DNA of 64,000 bases from Alphaproteobacteria bacterium (GCA_030424845.1 JAUHWC010000004.1:1-64000), one strand, 5' to 3'. Shown: positions 17,523 through 30,257, numbered from the stretch's first letter. Program-made: numbers and translations. The notes: generated from the sequence alone by a model not told the origin.

Positions 17523-18407
17523 TCAATCCGCCAGGCTGTGGCCGGCCAGCCGTTCCAGTTGCCGCACCATGGCCGAATGGTCGAGATCTCCTTCACCCGC
17601 TTCGCGCGCGCTGGCCAGCAATTGCTTGCAGAAGGCCGTCTGCGGCAGCGACAGGCCAAGGGCTTCCGCCCCCTGCAAGGCCAGCGACAGGTCCTTGAGG
17701 TGCAGGTCCATGCGGAAGCCGGGATCGAAGTTGCGCTCGATCATCCGCTCCCCATGCACCTCCAGCACCTTTGACGAGGCAAAGCCGCCCAGCAACGCCT
17801 CGCGCACGCGGGCAGGATCAGCACCTGCCTTGCTGGCGAAGATCAGCGCTTCGCCCACTGCCGCGATGTTCAGCGCGACGATGATCTGATTTGCGACCTT
17901 GCAGGTCTGCCCCGCACCGACATCGCCTATATGGGTAATGTTGCCGCCCATGACCTTGAAGAGCGGAAGCGCGCGGGCAAAGCCTTCCGCGCTGCCACCT
18001 GCCATGATGGTGAGCGTCGCCGCCTTCGCCCCCACCTCGCCGCCCGATACAGGCGCATCGACATAGTCACCGCCGGCGGCCCGCACCCTGCCTGCAAAAT
18101 CCCGGGTGGCGATGGGATCGATCGAGCTCATGTCGATAACCAGCGTTCCCGGCGCCAGGCCCGCAACAACGCCGTCATCGCCGAACAGGACGGATTCCAC
18201 TTCTGGCGTATCTGGCACCATCAGGATCACCACCTCGCAGGCGGCGGCAAGATCCGACAGGCTGTCATGCCCCCTTGCCCCGAGGCCTTTCAGCTCTGCC
18301 GCAGCACCACTGGCATTGCTGATGTGCAAGTCGTGGCCGGCCCTGGCGAGGTGGGTCGCCATCGGCTTGCCCATGATCCCCAGGCCGATGAATCCGATTG
18401 TCGTCAC
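17523..18407 (-). CDS. glxR: 2-hydroxy-3-oxopropionate (tartronate semialdehyde) reductase-like
   Basis: A beta-hydroxyacid dehydrogenase of about 294 residues. The N-terminus TTIGFIGLGIMGKPMATHLA, the substrate motif DAPVSGGEVGA, the catalytic Lys region GQTCKVANQIIVA and the C-terminal GFRMDLHLKDLSLAL all match GlxR/GarR, which reduces tartronate semialdehyde to glycerate. The GTG at 18407 follows GAGGGGCAG and is preferred to the ATG at 18428. A 3-hydroxyisobutyrate dehydrogenase is the main alternative. The DUF1932 dehydrogenase follows ten bases downstream. Confidence 0.8.
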   Translation of the reverse strand: MTTIGFIGLGIMGKPMATHLARAGHDLHISNASGAAAELKGLGARGHDSLSDLAAACEVVILMVPDTPEVESVLFGDDGVVAGLAPGTLVIDMSSIDPIATRDFAGRVRAAGGDYVDAPVSGGEVGAKAATLTIMAGGSAEGFARALPLFKVMGGNITHIGDVGAGQTCKVANQIIVALNIAAVGEALIFASKAGADPARVREALLGGFASSKVLEVHGERMIERNFDPGFRMDLHLKDLSLALQGAEALGLSLPQTAFCKQLLASAREAGEGDLDHSAMVRQLERLAGHSLAD

Positions 18408-18510
18408 AGCTGCCCCTCTTCCGCACATGGCTTGCGCCGGTTAGTCCCAGACTCGCGCTTCCCGCGCAATCCCCTTGCCCCCATCGCCTGCTTTGGCCAG
18501 TATCGCCCGC

Positions 18511-19428
18511 ATGCGATTGACAAGAAGCCTGAAGGCCATCGCCGCAGCCAGCCTGCTCGTGCCCGCCACTGCCCATGCCTTCCCGGAAACGCCCGAGGAA
18601 CTGCGGCAGATCATCGCCAGCGAGCATGGCGGCAATCCCGCGTTGTATGTCGCCAATGAGGAAGGCGATTTCCGCCGCTTCGGCTGCCGCGGAAGGGCGG
18701 ACCTGATGCAGGCGCTGGTCGATTCCGGATATTCGCTGCAACAGACCGAACCCGACCTGCGCATCCGCATGTTCGTTTGCGCCATATACGAGGAAGAGAG
18801 CGCCTTCCTGCAGCAGTTCCTGACACCGGAATGGATGGCGGAAGTGGAGCAGGAATATGTCGGCAGCGGCGTGATTTCCCCCCTGCAATACGCCGTGAGC
18901 GAGAACGACTACGAGCTCACCAGTGCCCTCCTGTCCAACGAGGCGAGCTATTACCACCTTGGCGGTCGACGCGGCGAGAACCTGACGCGTGACGGGCAAT
19001 TGCTGCTGGCTGCCTATCGCGCCCGCCGCAGCAACAAGGATCGCTCGCTGGCGGCATTTGCCGAATTGCTTGACCCGCAGATCCTGGCTGCATCGCGCAA
19101 CGACCGGTTCGTTGAACTGGTGGATGACACATCCCGCAACCGAGGCGGCAGCTCCGGCGGCGACAGCGGCGGCGGTGGCCTGTTCGGCGGCCTGGGGGAC
19201 CTTGCACTGGGCGCTGCACTGGGCGGATCGAGCACCGATTTCCTGCTCGCCGCCGCGGGAGCTTCGCTGCTGGATGGCGGTGGCAATGCGGAAGACGGCG
19301 ACCAGCCTGCCAAGACAACCGGCGCGACGGACAGCCAGAGGTTGCTCGCCCGCTATGTCGCCACCGTTCCCTTCACACCTGATGAAACGCGCCCCGCGCC
19401 TCGCTGGGCTTGCGCCTGCAAGCCGTGA
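18511..19428 (+). CDS. Exported protein, N-terminal part of a probably frameshifted PDZ/SHOCT protein
   Basis: A signal peptide (MRLTRSLKAIAAASLLVPATAHA) starts a 305-residue frame. The middle, with repeated helices (DLMQALVDSGYSL, SPLQYAVSENDYELTSALL), looks ankyrin-like. It continues with a Gly/Ser-rich linker and SQRLLARYVATVPFTPDETRPAPR, then ends in WACACKP, an unconvincing C-terminus. In the next frame the same bases read LGLRLQAV, the beginning of a PDZ domain, so a one-base deletion near 19400-19405 would join this frame to 19410-19844. Whether this is a sequencing error, a real mutation or two overlapping genes cannot be decided here. The gene converges on the 5-oxoprolinase gene. 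Confidence 0.65.
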   Translation: MRLTRSLKAIAAASLLVPATAHAFPETPEELRQIIASEHGGNPALYVANEEGDFRRFGCRGRADLMQALVDSGYSLQQTEPDLRIRMFVCAIYEEESAFLQQFLTPEWMAEVEQEYVGSGVISPLQYAVSENDYELTSALLSNEASYYHLGGRRGENLTRDGQLLLAAYRARRSNKDRSLAAFAELLDPQILAASRNDRFVELVDDTSRNRGGSSGGDSGGGGLFGGLGDLALGAALGGSSTDFLLAAAGASLLDGGGNAEDGDQPAKTTGATDSQRLLARYVATVPFTPDETRPAPRWACACKP

Positions 19429-19829
19429 AAGCGCCGGTACAAGCCCTGCAAGTGGCCGAGATCGTACCGGGCGAACCGGCTGCCGGCGCAGGGTTCGCTA
19501 CCGGCGATGTCATCACCCACATTGCCGGCATCCGTGTCTACAGCACGGCCACGCTGTTCGACGGGCTGGAGCACGCGGCTGACCTCGATAGCTTCGCGGT
19601 CCGATACCTGCGCGGCGGGGAGGCAGGCTCGGCATCCGTTCCCGTGCAACTGTTTGCCGCTGCCACGGCAGATGCGCCTGCAAAGCCGGGCGAAGCAACG
19701 GCCCCTTCGGAACCGGTTGCGCAGCCCGATGGAACGCGGGACACGCTGGAAGAGCTGGAGCGGCTTGCCGATCTGCGCGATCGCGGTGTGCTGACCGACG
19801 AGGAATTCGAGGAGCTGAAGGCCCGCGTG

Positions 19830-19844
<15 letters not shown>
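19410..19844 (+). CDS. PDZ and SHOCT domain segment, probably the 3' part of the preceding gene
   Basis: The 144-residue frame begins at a TTG but is probably not independent. LGLRLQAV...QVAEIVPGEPAAGAGFATGDVITHIAG is a PDZ domain, and residues about 111-144 (LEELERLADLRDRGVLTDEEFEELKARVL) form a SHOCT motif, a short C-terminal helix pair. There is no signal peptide and no ribosome binding site near 19410, and it overlaps the preceding frame by 19 bases. The frame is open only back to a TGA at 19383, so the switch must lie between about 19386 and 19428. The 3' end overlaps the convergent oxoprolinase gene by 15 bases. Confidence 0.6.
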
Positions 19845-23417
<3,573 letters not shown>

Positions 23418-23585
23418 CGCCCGGCCCTATGCCTGATCCGGAGCGCTGCTACAAATTGATGCAAAGCCGGGCCCTTGGTCCACTTGGCAGGGATGCACGC
23501 ACAGGGTAGTCTGCGGCCAAGAGGATCAATTGCACCCGATGGATTTCGGGTGTCACGCTGAATTGCGAAACGCAAGGAGACGCTT

Positions 23586-24059
23586 ATGGCCGTCACGGTC
23601 AAGATTAACGGCGAAACACGCGATATCGACGCACCCGAAGACATGCCTCTGCTGTGGGCTCTGCGGCAGGAACTGGGCATGACCGGCACCAAGTTCGGTT
23701 GCGGCATCGGCATGTGCGGTGCCTGCACCGTGCATGTGGACGGTCAGGCCACGCGCAGTTGCGCACTGCCGATCGGCGCAATCGGCGATCGCGAAGTCTC
23801 CACCATCGAATCGCTGGGCAATACGCCCGTGGGCCAGGCGCTGCAGCAAGCGTGGCTGGACAAGGACGTGATGCAGTGCGGTTATTGCCAGGCTGGCCAG
23901 TTGATGACGGCCACCGCCCTGCTCAACAGCAATCCCAACCCCTCGGACGAGGAAATCGACAATGCGATGCGCGGCAACATCTGCCGCTGTGCGTGCTATA
24001 AGCGGATCCAGTCCGCCATTGCATCGGTCGCTCGTGAGGAGGACACGGCCAATGTCTGA
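23586..24059 (+). CDS. iorA: Molybdenum hydroxylase small subunit with two [2Fe-2S] clusters (IorA-like)
   Basis: The electron-transfer subunit, 157 residues. CGIGMCGACTVH holds the plant-type [2Fe-2S] cluster, and MQCGYCQAGQ with ICRCACY holds the second. The protein lacks a signal sequence and is likely exported, if at all, by riding with its partner. A strong AAGGAGA site precedes the ATG at 23586. It overlaps the large subunit start by eight bases. Closest family is isoquinoline 1-oxidoreductase/aldehyde dehydrogenase, but the substrate cannot be read from the sequence. Confidence 0.88.
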   Translation: MAVTVKINGETRDIDAPEDMPLLWALRQELGMTGTKFGCGIGMCGACTVHVDGQATRSCALPIGAIGDREVSTIESLGNTPVGQALQQAWLDKDVMQCGYCQAGQLMTATALLNSNPNPSDEEIDNAMRGNICRCACYKRIQSAIASVAREEDTANV

Positions 24060-26274
24060 CACCGCAACCATGAACCACGGCCCGGCACTCGGCCGTCGCG
24101 CATTCCTCAAGGTTTCCGCCCTTGCCGGCGGCGGCGTTGCCATTGCCGCCACCCTGCCGGTGGCCGCCAGGGCCATGGCGCAAGGCGCGCCGGCAGAGCT
24201 GAACGCCTTCATCACGATCAATCCCGACAACACCATCACCATCATCGGCAAGAACCCGGAGATCGGCCAGGGCATCAAGACCATGCTGCCCATGCTGATC
24301 GCCGAAGAGCTTGATGCCGACTGGGATACGGTATCCATCCTTCAGGGTGACACCAACGCCGCGAAATACGGTCCGCAGCTGGCCGGCGGCAGTTTTGCGA
24401 CCCCGATGAACTGGATGCCCATGCGCCAGACCGGCGCCGTGGCCCGCCAGATGCTGTTGGCCGCCGCGGCCCAGCGCTGGGGCGTGGATGTCGCATCCTT
24501 GAGCACCCGGCCCAGCGTCGTCGTCCACGAGGCTTCCGGCCGCAGCGCCACCTATGGCGAACTGGCCGGCGATGCCGCCATGATGCCGGTGCCGGACATG
24601 GCATCGGTGCCGCTGAAGGATGCCGCGGATTTCCGCATCATCGGCACGCCCATTGGCGGGATCGACAGCCCCAAGATTGTCCGTGGCGAACCGATCTTCG
24701 GTGTGGATACCCAGCTGGAAGGCATGGTCTATGCCGCTTTCGAGCGGTCGCCGGTCTTCGGAGCCAAGCTGCTTTCGGCCAATACCGAAGCCGCCAAGGC
24801 AGAGCCGGGCGTGATCGATGCCTTCGTGATCGAAGGCAATGGCAACCCGACCGAACTGGTCGACGGCGTGGCCGTGATCGCCAGCAACTGGTGGTTGGCC
24901 AACAAGGCGCGCGCCAAGCTAGACGTGCAGTGGGACAACGCCGAATGGGCGAGCCATTCCTCGGCCAAGTATGACGAGGATGCGCGCACCTTCATGGCCG
25001 GCGGCAACCCTCAGGAAGTGTTCTCTGCCAAGGGCGATGCCGAGAGCGCCTTTGCCTCCGCGGCCAAGGTGGTGGAAGGCGAATATTCCTATCCGTTCCT
25101 CGCCCATGTCGCGATGGAGCCGATGAACTGCACCGCGCTGATGAAGGAAGACGGCTCCATCGAAATGTGGGCCCCCAGCCAGACGCCGCAGGGCGGGCAG
25201 GGTGCCGTTGCCCAGTATCTCGGCATCACGCCTGACAAGGTCACGGTGCACATCACCCGCATGGGTGGCGGCTTCGGTCGCCGCCTGAACAATGACTACA
25301 TGGTGCAGGTCGCCGCCATCGCCAAGCAGATGCCCGGCACGCCGGTGCAGCTGATCTGGAGCCGGGAGGACGATGTCCGCAGCGATTTCTACCGCCCGGC
25401 AGGCTGGCACAAGCTGAGCGCGGCGCTGGATGAAGACGGCAAGCTGGTCGGCCTGAAGGATCACTTCGTGACCTGGGACATCGATGGCGGTGCATTCAAC
25501 CCTGCGGTGATGCCGGCCAACGAGTTCCCGTTCAACTATGTCGACAACGTCAGCTATGCGATGACGAAGATGCCGACTGCCGTGCCCATGGGCGCACTGC
25601 GCGCACCGACATCCAACGCCATCGCATTCGTTTTCCAGAGCTTCCTGGACGAAGTGGCACAGGCTCAGGGCAAGGACCTGCCCACACTCATGCTTGAGCT
25701 GGTTGAAGGTGCGGAGGCCGAGCCTGACACGATGGGTTTTGTCGGCCCGCAACCCGGCTTCAAGCCGCAGCGTCTGCGCGATGTCACCACCAAGGTCATG
25801 CAGATGGCCGAATGGGGCAAGCCGGTTGCTGAAGGCCATGCACTGGGCTTCGGATATTACTGGAGCCACCAAGGCTATTTCGCGGAAGTGGTGGAAGCCA
25901 GCCTGAACGATCGCAACCAGGTGGTGGTGCACAATGTCTGGGTGGCCGGTGACGTGGGCAGCCACATCATCAATCCCTATGGCGCGCTGAACCAGGTGGA
26001 AGGCTCTGTCATCGATGGCCTGGGCCAGGCCCTGCAGCTGGCGGTGGAAATCGAAGGCGGCGCGGTCAAGCAGTCCAACTTCCACAACTACCAGCTGCCG
26101 CGCATGCCCATGACGCCGCAGATCCACGTGGAATGGGTGCTGAGCGACCATTCACCCACCGGACTTGGCGAACCTGCCCTGCCCCCGGTGATCCCGGCGC
26201 TCACCAACGCACTGCATGCCCTGACCGGCAAGCGCGTGCGCGACCTGCCGATCGACACCTCGAAGCTGGTGTAG
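24052..26274 (+). CDS. iorB: Molybdenum hydroxylase large subunit (IorB-like), Tat-exported
   Basis: The molybdopterin subunit, 740 residues. The N-terminus GRRAFLKVSALAGGG is a twin-arginine signal, so the holoenzyme is probably exported to the periplasm. GGGFGRRLNNDY, VAMEPMNCTA and the late TGLGEPALPPV, whose Glu is the expected catalytic base of the xanthine oxidase family, are all present. The ATG at 24052 lies in the last codons of iorA and has a GAGGAGGA site. Unlike xanthine dehydrogenase there is no FAD subunit, so electrons probably pass to a cytochrome. The molybdate importer modABC is encoded head-to-tail opposite, an apt location. Confidence 0.88.
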   Translation: MSDTATMNHGPALGRRAFLKVSALAGGGVAIAATLPVAARAMAQGAPAELNAFITINPDNTITIIGKNPEIGQGIKTMLPMLIAEELDADWDTVSILQGDTNAAKYGPQLAGGSFATPMNWMPMRQTGAVARQMLLAAAAQRWGVDVASLSTRPSVVVHEASGRSATYGELAGDAAMMPVPDMASVPLKDAADFRIIGTPIGGIDSPKIVRGEPIFGVDTQLEGMVYAAFERSPVFGAKLLSANTEAAKAEPGVIDAFVIEGNGNPTELVDGVAVIASNWWLANKARAKLDVQWDNAEWASHSSAKYDEDARTFMAGGNPQEVFSAKGDAESAFASAAKVVEGEYSYPFLAHVAMEPMNCTALMKEDGSIEMWAPSQTPQGGQGAVAQYLGITPDKVTVHITRMGGGFGRRLNNDYMVQVAAIAKQMPGTPVQLIWSREDDVRSDFYRPAGWHKLSAALDEDGKLVGLKDHFVTWDIDGGAFNPAVMPANEFPFNYVDNVSYAMTKMPTAVPMGALRAPTSNAIAFVFQSFLDEVAQAQGKDLPTLMLELVEGAEAEPDTMGFVGPQPGFKPQRLRDVTTKVMQMAEWGKPVAEGHALGFGYYWSHQGYFAEVVEASLNDRNQVVVHNVWVAGDVGSHIINPYGALNQVEGSVIDGLGQALQLAVEIEGGAVKQSNFHNYQLPRMPMTPQIHVEWVLSDHSPTGLGEPALPPVIPALTNALHALTGKRVRDLPIDTSKLV

Positions 26275-26297
26275 AGCAAAGACTAACGCGGGCCGGG

Positions 26298-26921
26298 TCA
26301 GTTCAGAGTGACGACCCGGTCCGCCAGCCGCTCAACCTCCTCCCGATCGTGGCTGACCAGCAGCATGGGCAGGCGCAATTCGTCGCGGATCTGCTCTATC
26401 AGGCGCCGCATGCGTTCGGCGCGCGCTTCGTCAAGCGATGCCATCGGCTCATCCAGCAGCAGGAAACGCGGTGCAGCCAGCAAGGCGCGGCCAATCGCGA
26501 CGCGGCGCATTTCTCCACCTGAAAGCGTCGGCGGATAGCGATCCAGCAGATCCCCGATGCCGAGCAGCTCCACCACCCCGTCCCTGCCGATCCAGCCGTC
26601 TCGGGCAGGGGCCAACCTTTCGCCATAGGCAAGGTTGGCAGCCACCTTCATGTGCGGAAACAGCCGTGCGTCCTGGAAGACGTATCCGGCCCGCCGCTTC
26701 TCCGGCGGCAGGTTGATCCCGGCAGCGGCATCGAAGAGCACGTCTCCGTCCACCGCAACGCGCCCGCTATCGGGCTTCAGCAAGCCGGCAATGGCATTGA
26801 GCACCGTGGTCTTGCCTGCGCCAGACACGCCGACCAGCGCCGTCAGGACGGCGGTGCTGTGAAACGAGCAGGCGATGGCCCGCTGCCCGAAGCGGTGATT
26901 GATATCGACCTCAAAGGACAT
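26298..26921 (-). CDS. modC: Molybdate ABC transporter ATP-binding protein, short form
   Basis: ATPase of the molybdate importer, 207 residues from the ATG at 26921 (MSFEVDINHRFGQ). Walker A is GVSGAGKTT, the signature LSGGEMRRVAIGRAL and Walker B LLLDEPMASLD. It ends soon after the H-loop (LLVSHDREEVE) and lacks the C-terminal TOBE molybdate-binding domain present in full-length ModC of about 350 residues. The open frame runs further upstream, but that part overlaps modB. It overlaps modB by 11 bases and converges with iorB, 23 bases away. Confidence 0.88.
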   Translation of the reverse strand: MSFEVDINHRFGQRAIACSFHSTAVLTALVGVSGAGKTTVLNAIAGLLKPDSGRVAVDGDVLFDAAAGINLPPEKRRAGYVFQDARLFPHMKVAANLAYGERLAPARDGWIGRDGVVELLGIGDLLDRYPPTLSGGEMRRVAIGRALLAAPRFLLLDEPMASLDEARAERMRRLIEQIRDELRLPMLLVSHDREEVERLADRVVTLN

Positions 26922-27603
26922 GCGCGCGCCTCCCGGCCGAACGGCGCACCAGCACTTCGGACACCAGCAGGGCCAGCAGCGAGAGAAGGATGGAGATGAC
27001 CGCCAACCGCGCAACCTGGTCCTCTGCGCCGGGAACCTGCAGCCCGCTGTAGATCGCCAGCGGCAGGGTGCGCGTCTCGCCCGCAATATTGCTGGCAAAG
27101 GTGATGGTCGCGCCGAACTCGCCCAGCGAACGGGCAAAGCCCAGCATCGCCCCCGCGGCAATCCCGGGCAGGCTGAGTGGCAAGGTGATGGTGCGGAATG
27201 CATGCCAGCGCGTTGCACCAAGGCTGCGCGCTGCGCCCACCAGCCGGCGGTCGACCGCCTCGATGGAAAGGCGCATGGCGCGCACCATCAGCGGCAAGGC
27301 CATGACCGCCGCAGCCAGCGCCGCCCCGGTCCAGCTGAACACCAGGGTGATGCCGAACACGCTTTCCAGCCATTGGCCAACAGGGCCGTTGCGACCGAAG
27401 GCAATCAGCAACAGCCAGCCGGTGACAACCGGCGGGACCACAAGCGGCAGGTGCACCAGCGCGTCCAGCACGATCAATCCGGCAAAGCGCTTGCGCGCAA
27501 GCAGCCACGCGAGGCCATAGGCAACTGGCAGGGTGCACAGCACCGCCACCAGGCTGACTTTCAACGAGAGGGCGACCACCGCCCATTCCAAACCGGTCAG
27601 CAT
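26911..27603 (-). CDS. modB: Molybdate ABC transporter permease
   Basis: A 230-residue membrane protein with about five to six spans. It carries the ModB pattern: MALPLMVRAMRLSIEAVDRRLVGAARSLGA with the EAA coupling loop, and ARSLGEFGATITFASNIAGETRTLPLAIY, the hallmark of the family. It overlaps modA upstream by seven bases and modC downstream by eleven, so the three are translated together. Confidence 0.92.
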   Translation of the reverse strand: MLTGLEWAVVALSLKVSLVAVLCTLPVAYGLAWLLARKRFAGLIVLDALVHLPLVVPPVVTGWLLLIAFGRNGPVGQWLESVFGITLVFSWTGAALAAAVMALPLMVRAMRLSIEAVDRRLVGAARSLGATRWHAFRTITLPLSLPGIAAGAMLGFARSLGEFGATITFASNIAGETRTLPLAIYSGLQVPGAEDQVARLAVISILLSLLALLVSEVLVRRSAGRRAHVL

Positions 27604-28382
27604 GGGGTGCGCCCTTCAGGCATGGTGAAACCGCGCGCGCAGATGATCGTGGCGACCTCGTTACTGGCGAGAAAATCGAGGAAGACGGTTGCATCGCCAT
27701 GCGTGCTGCCGGTGACGCGAGCTGCGGGATAGCGGATGGCCAAGCCATCGGGCAGCGGATGCTGGAAACCTATTGCTCCCAGCTCGTCTGCCGTTGCGGC
27801 ATCGCTGGCATAGACGACCCCAGTCTGCGCCTCTCCGCGCTGGACCAGCACCAGTGCAGCGCGAACGTTCTCCGTCGGCACTACTGCATCCTTCACGCCG
27901 GCCCACAGTCCAGCAGCTTCAAGGGCTGCCCTGGCATATCTTCCCGCCGGCACGGTTTCGGGGTCCGCCATCGCCAGCTTGCCGCCGTAAAGCGGCACCT
28001 TCTGCCCGGCCGCCACCTCGGCGTCGGCAGGCACGTCATGCATCACATAGACCAATGCGTTGCCGGCTATGGTCCTCCTGCTGGCCGGATCAACAAGCGC
28101 CCGGCCTTCAAGCCAGTCCATCCATTGCTCATCGGCAGAGATCACAACATCCGCCGGTGCGCCCGCTTCAACCTGCCTTGCCAGCGATGGCGTTCCGGCA
28201 AGCGACAGCACCGGCCGCGCATGCCCCTTCGCTTCCCAGGCATCGGCCAGGTCTTCGATGACGTCGGCCATGCTCGAAGGCGCAAGCACAACCGGCCCGC
28301 GCGCCCGGTCCGCACCGGAACAGGCGCCAAGCAGCAACCCGGCCAGCAGGCTGCACAACAGGATTCGGCAAGAAGAGATCAC
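27597..28382 (-). CDS. modA: Molybdate ABC transporter substrate-binding lipoprotein
   Basis: Periplasmic molybdate-binding component, about 261 residues from the GTG at 28382. The signal sequence ends in a lipobox (LLLGAC), so it should be lipid-anchored. LAPSSMADVIEDLADAWE and LSLAGTPSLARQVEAGAPADVVISA match ModA. An in-frame ATG at 28424 gives a longer form but would place a strong palindrome at 28391-28414 inside the gene; the GTG start leaves that palindrome in the promoter region. Neither start has a clear ribosome binding site, so this choice is tentative. Confidence 0.85.
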   Translation of the reverse strand: MISSCRILLCSLLAGLLLGACSGADRARGPVVLAPSSMADVIEDLADAWEAKGHARPVLSLAGTPSLARQVEAGAPADVVISADEQWMDWLEGRALVDPASRRTIAGNALVYVMHDVPADAEVAAGQKVPLYGGKLAMADPETVPAGRYARAALEAAGLWAGVKDAVVPTENVRAALVLVQRGEAQTGVVYASDAATADELGAIGFQHPLPDGLAIRYPAARVTGSTHGDATVFLDFLASNEVATIICARGFTMPEGRTPC

Positions 28383-28390
28383 GGTCGAGT

Positions 28391-28414
28391 GCTGTATATT
28401 GCCGGATATAGTGC
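28391..28414 (-). promoter_or_regulatory. Mo-box-like palindrome upstream of modA
   Basis: GCTGTATAT and ATATAGTGC are separated by six bases; the arms match as GC-N2-TATAT/ATATA-N2-GC. The overall form resembles ModE operators (roughly CGNTATATA-N6-TATATANCG) though the AT core is shifted. It lies within 74 bases between the kinase stop and the modA GTG start. It could let molybdate-loaded ModE repress modABC. No modE gene is in the window. Confidence 0.45.
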
Positions 28415-28455
28415 GTCCAGCCATGAAAGGCCCCTTGCCTGCACAAGCCTTCGCA

Positions 28456-30153
28456 TCAGCCTTCGAGGTCGGATGTCTTGAGGCGCTTCAAGGCCTTTGC
28501 CTTGCTGGCGCGAATGGCAAATTCGGTCGGTTCGCGCACCGGGATCATCAATTCGCAGCGCACGCCTTCCTCCGGGAATTCAAGCTTGACCGGATTGCGC
28601 AGTTCGCTGGCCACGACCCGTTCGATCAGGTCGGTGCCGAAGCCGCGCCCGCGATCCTGCGGCACCGGTGGCCCGCCGCTTTCCACCCAGCGCACGCGCA
28701 CCAGTTCGGGCTCCACCAGTTCCCAGGTCACAGAGACATTGCCACCCGGCTGGCTGAGCGCACCATATTTGGCGGCGTTGGTCGCCAGTTCGTGCACTGC
28801 CAAGCCCAGCGAAAGCGCATCATTGGGCGCAAGTTCGACGTCCGGGCCGGCGGACTCCACCGTATGTTCACTGTCCTGCGCGTAGGGCCGCAGTTCAGCC
28901 TGGATGACGGCCGCAACCGGAGTGGTCCCCCAGTCCGACTTGGTCAGCAGGTCATGCGTGGCAGACAATGCGCGGATCCGCCCGTCAAGGCCATCGGCAA
29001 AGTCGTTCACGTCTTCCGCCCGGCGCCTTGTCAGGGCGATGATCGACAGGACATTGGCCAGCGTGTTCTTGACCCGGTGGTTGAGTTCGCGGGTGAGCGA
29101 GTTGCGGATCGATGCCTGCTCCTCGAACCAGACCAGCGATGCCTCGTCCTCCATCGCCTGCTGCGTCAGCATGCGGACCACCAGCATCAAGAGGCTGGCC
29201 ACCAGAAGCCCGAATATCAGCGTGGCCATCGACAGGCCTGACAACACTCCGCTGTCCGCCCGGCTGACCTGGAGGACGAAGGGCGCGTTGGCGATCGTCA
29301 CCTGCTGGCTGGTGCTGTCGCTGGCCTGTCCATCGGCAATCGAGGTGCTGGCAAGCCGGTTTTCTTCTGCCGCGGACCCATAGAAGAGCTGTACGCCGTA
29401 GTGACCGGCATCCTCCAGTTCCAGCGCGCTGGACAGGAAATCCTGTGCGTTGAACGGGCTGTAGATGAAGCCGCGCAGCCGCCTGCCTCCTGGTGCCGCT
29501 TCAAAAACGGGCATGTAGATCAGGAAGCCGGGAGCCTCGCCACCCCCCTCCTGAACGAGCACCACCTTGCCGCTGGCGGTTGGGCGCGCAGTACGCTCGG
29601 CTTCCTGCATTGCTTCGCGGCGCACACGCTCTGAGAACATGTCGTAACCCAGCGCGCGGCGGTTCCGCTCGGTGTCGGGATGCAGGAAGGTAACCGGGAC
29701 GGAAAAGGGCTGTTCGCCCGAGGGCAAGGGATAAAGCTCTGCCGGAACCGGCGATGCCTCGGCCAACAACTGGTTGAAAGCCGCAACCCCGCCCGGCCGG
29801 ACAACCATTGCCCAGCCGATCCCGTCTGCCCCGCGGTAATCTGCATCGAGACGAAGCTCGGACACAAAGCGACGGAACTGGTCAGGCTCGATATCACCCA
29901 CGGATGCGAGCAAGGCGGCACCTGCGCGCAAGTAGGCGCTGCTGGCGTTGGCGCGGCGTTCAAGCGCCGAGGAAATGGCTGTCGTGCGACTGCTGAGCTG
30001 GGCATTGGCCCGCTGCGTCTCGCTGCGCTCGATGGCAAAGATCGAGAGGATGGTGATCGCCGCAACCAGCAGGAAGATGCCAACCGGCAGCGCACGCGGA
30101 AAGCGCACAAGCCAGCGCTTGGTCTTGCTGCGTTTGCCTGTCCGCCTGCTCAA
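28456..30153 (-). CDS. CHASE-domain HWE-family sensor histidine kinase
   Basis: A 565-residue membrane sensor. A span at about residues 24-41 is followed by a periplasmic CHASE domain (about 60-300), a second span near 307-326, and an HWE-type kinase: phospho-acceptor His359 in LTRELNHRVKNTLA, the N-box HELATNAAKYGALS, and WVESGGPPV with GFGTDLIE. Kinases of this type feed PhyR in alphaproteobacteria, and this gene is divergent from nepR-ecfG with 244 bases between, so it is a good candidate sensor of the general stress response. The response regulator PhyR is not encoded in the window. The modABC genes follow on the same strand but are probably separate. Confidence 0.88.
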   Translation of the reverse strand: MSRRTGKRSKTKRWLVRFPRALPVGIFLLVAAITILSIFAIERSETQRANAQLSSRTTAISSALERRANASSAYLRAGAALLASVGDIEPDQFRRFVSELRLDADYRGADGIGWAMVVRPGGVAAFNQLLAEASPVPAELYPLPSGEQPFSVPVTFLHPDTERNRRALGYDMFSERVRREAMQEAERTARPTASGKVVLVQEGGGEAPGFLIYMPVFEAAPGGRRLRGFIYSPFNAQDFLSSALELEDAGHYGVQLFYGSAAEENRLASTSIADGQASDSTSQQVTIANAPFVLQVSRADSGVLSGLSMATLIFGLLVASLLMLVVRMLTQQAMEDEASLVWFEEQASIRNSLTRELNHRVKNTLANVLSIIALTRRRAEDVNDFADGLDGRIRALSATHDLLTKSDWGTTPVAAVIQAELRPYAQDSEHTVESAGPDVELAPNDALSLGLAVHELATNAAKYGALSQPGGNVSVTWELVEPELVRVRWVESGGPPVPQDRGRGFGTDLIERVVASELRNPVKLEFPEEGVRCELMIPVREPTEFAIRASKAKALKRLKTSDLEG

Positions 30154-30257
30154 GACGTACTCCCTTGCCCCCGAGGCGGCTGCCCCTACGAAATCCCCTG
30201 CTTACCGTCACTGGCAACGGGCCATGCAACATTTTTTCGGTTTGCGTGGCAGATGCA

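Noticed and set aside
26290-26322. Inverted repeat at the iorB/modC junction considered as a terminator
   Set aside because: GGGCCGGGTC pairs with GACCCGGTCC but the loop is 13 bases, there is no T-run and part of it lies in the modC coding end, so evidence is too weak to call.
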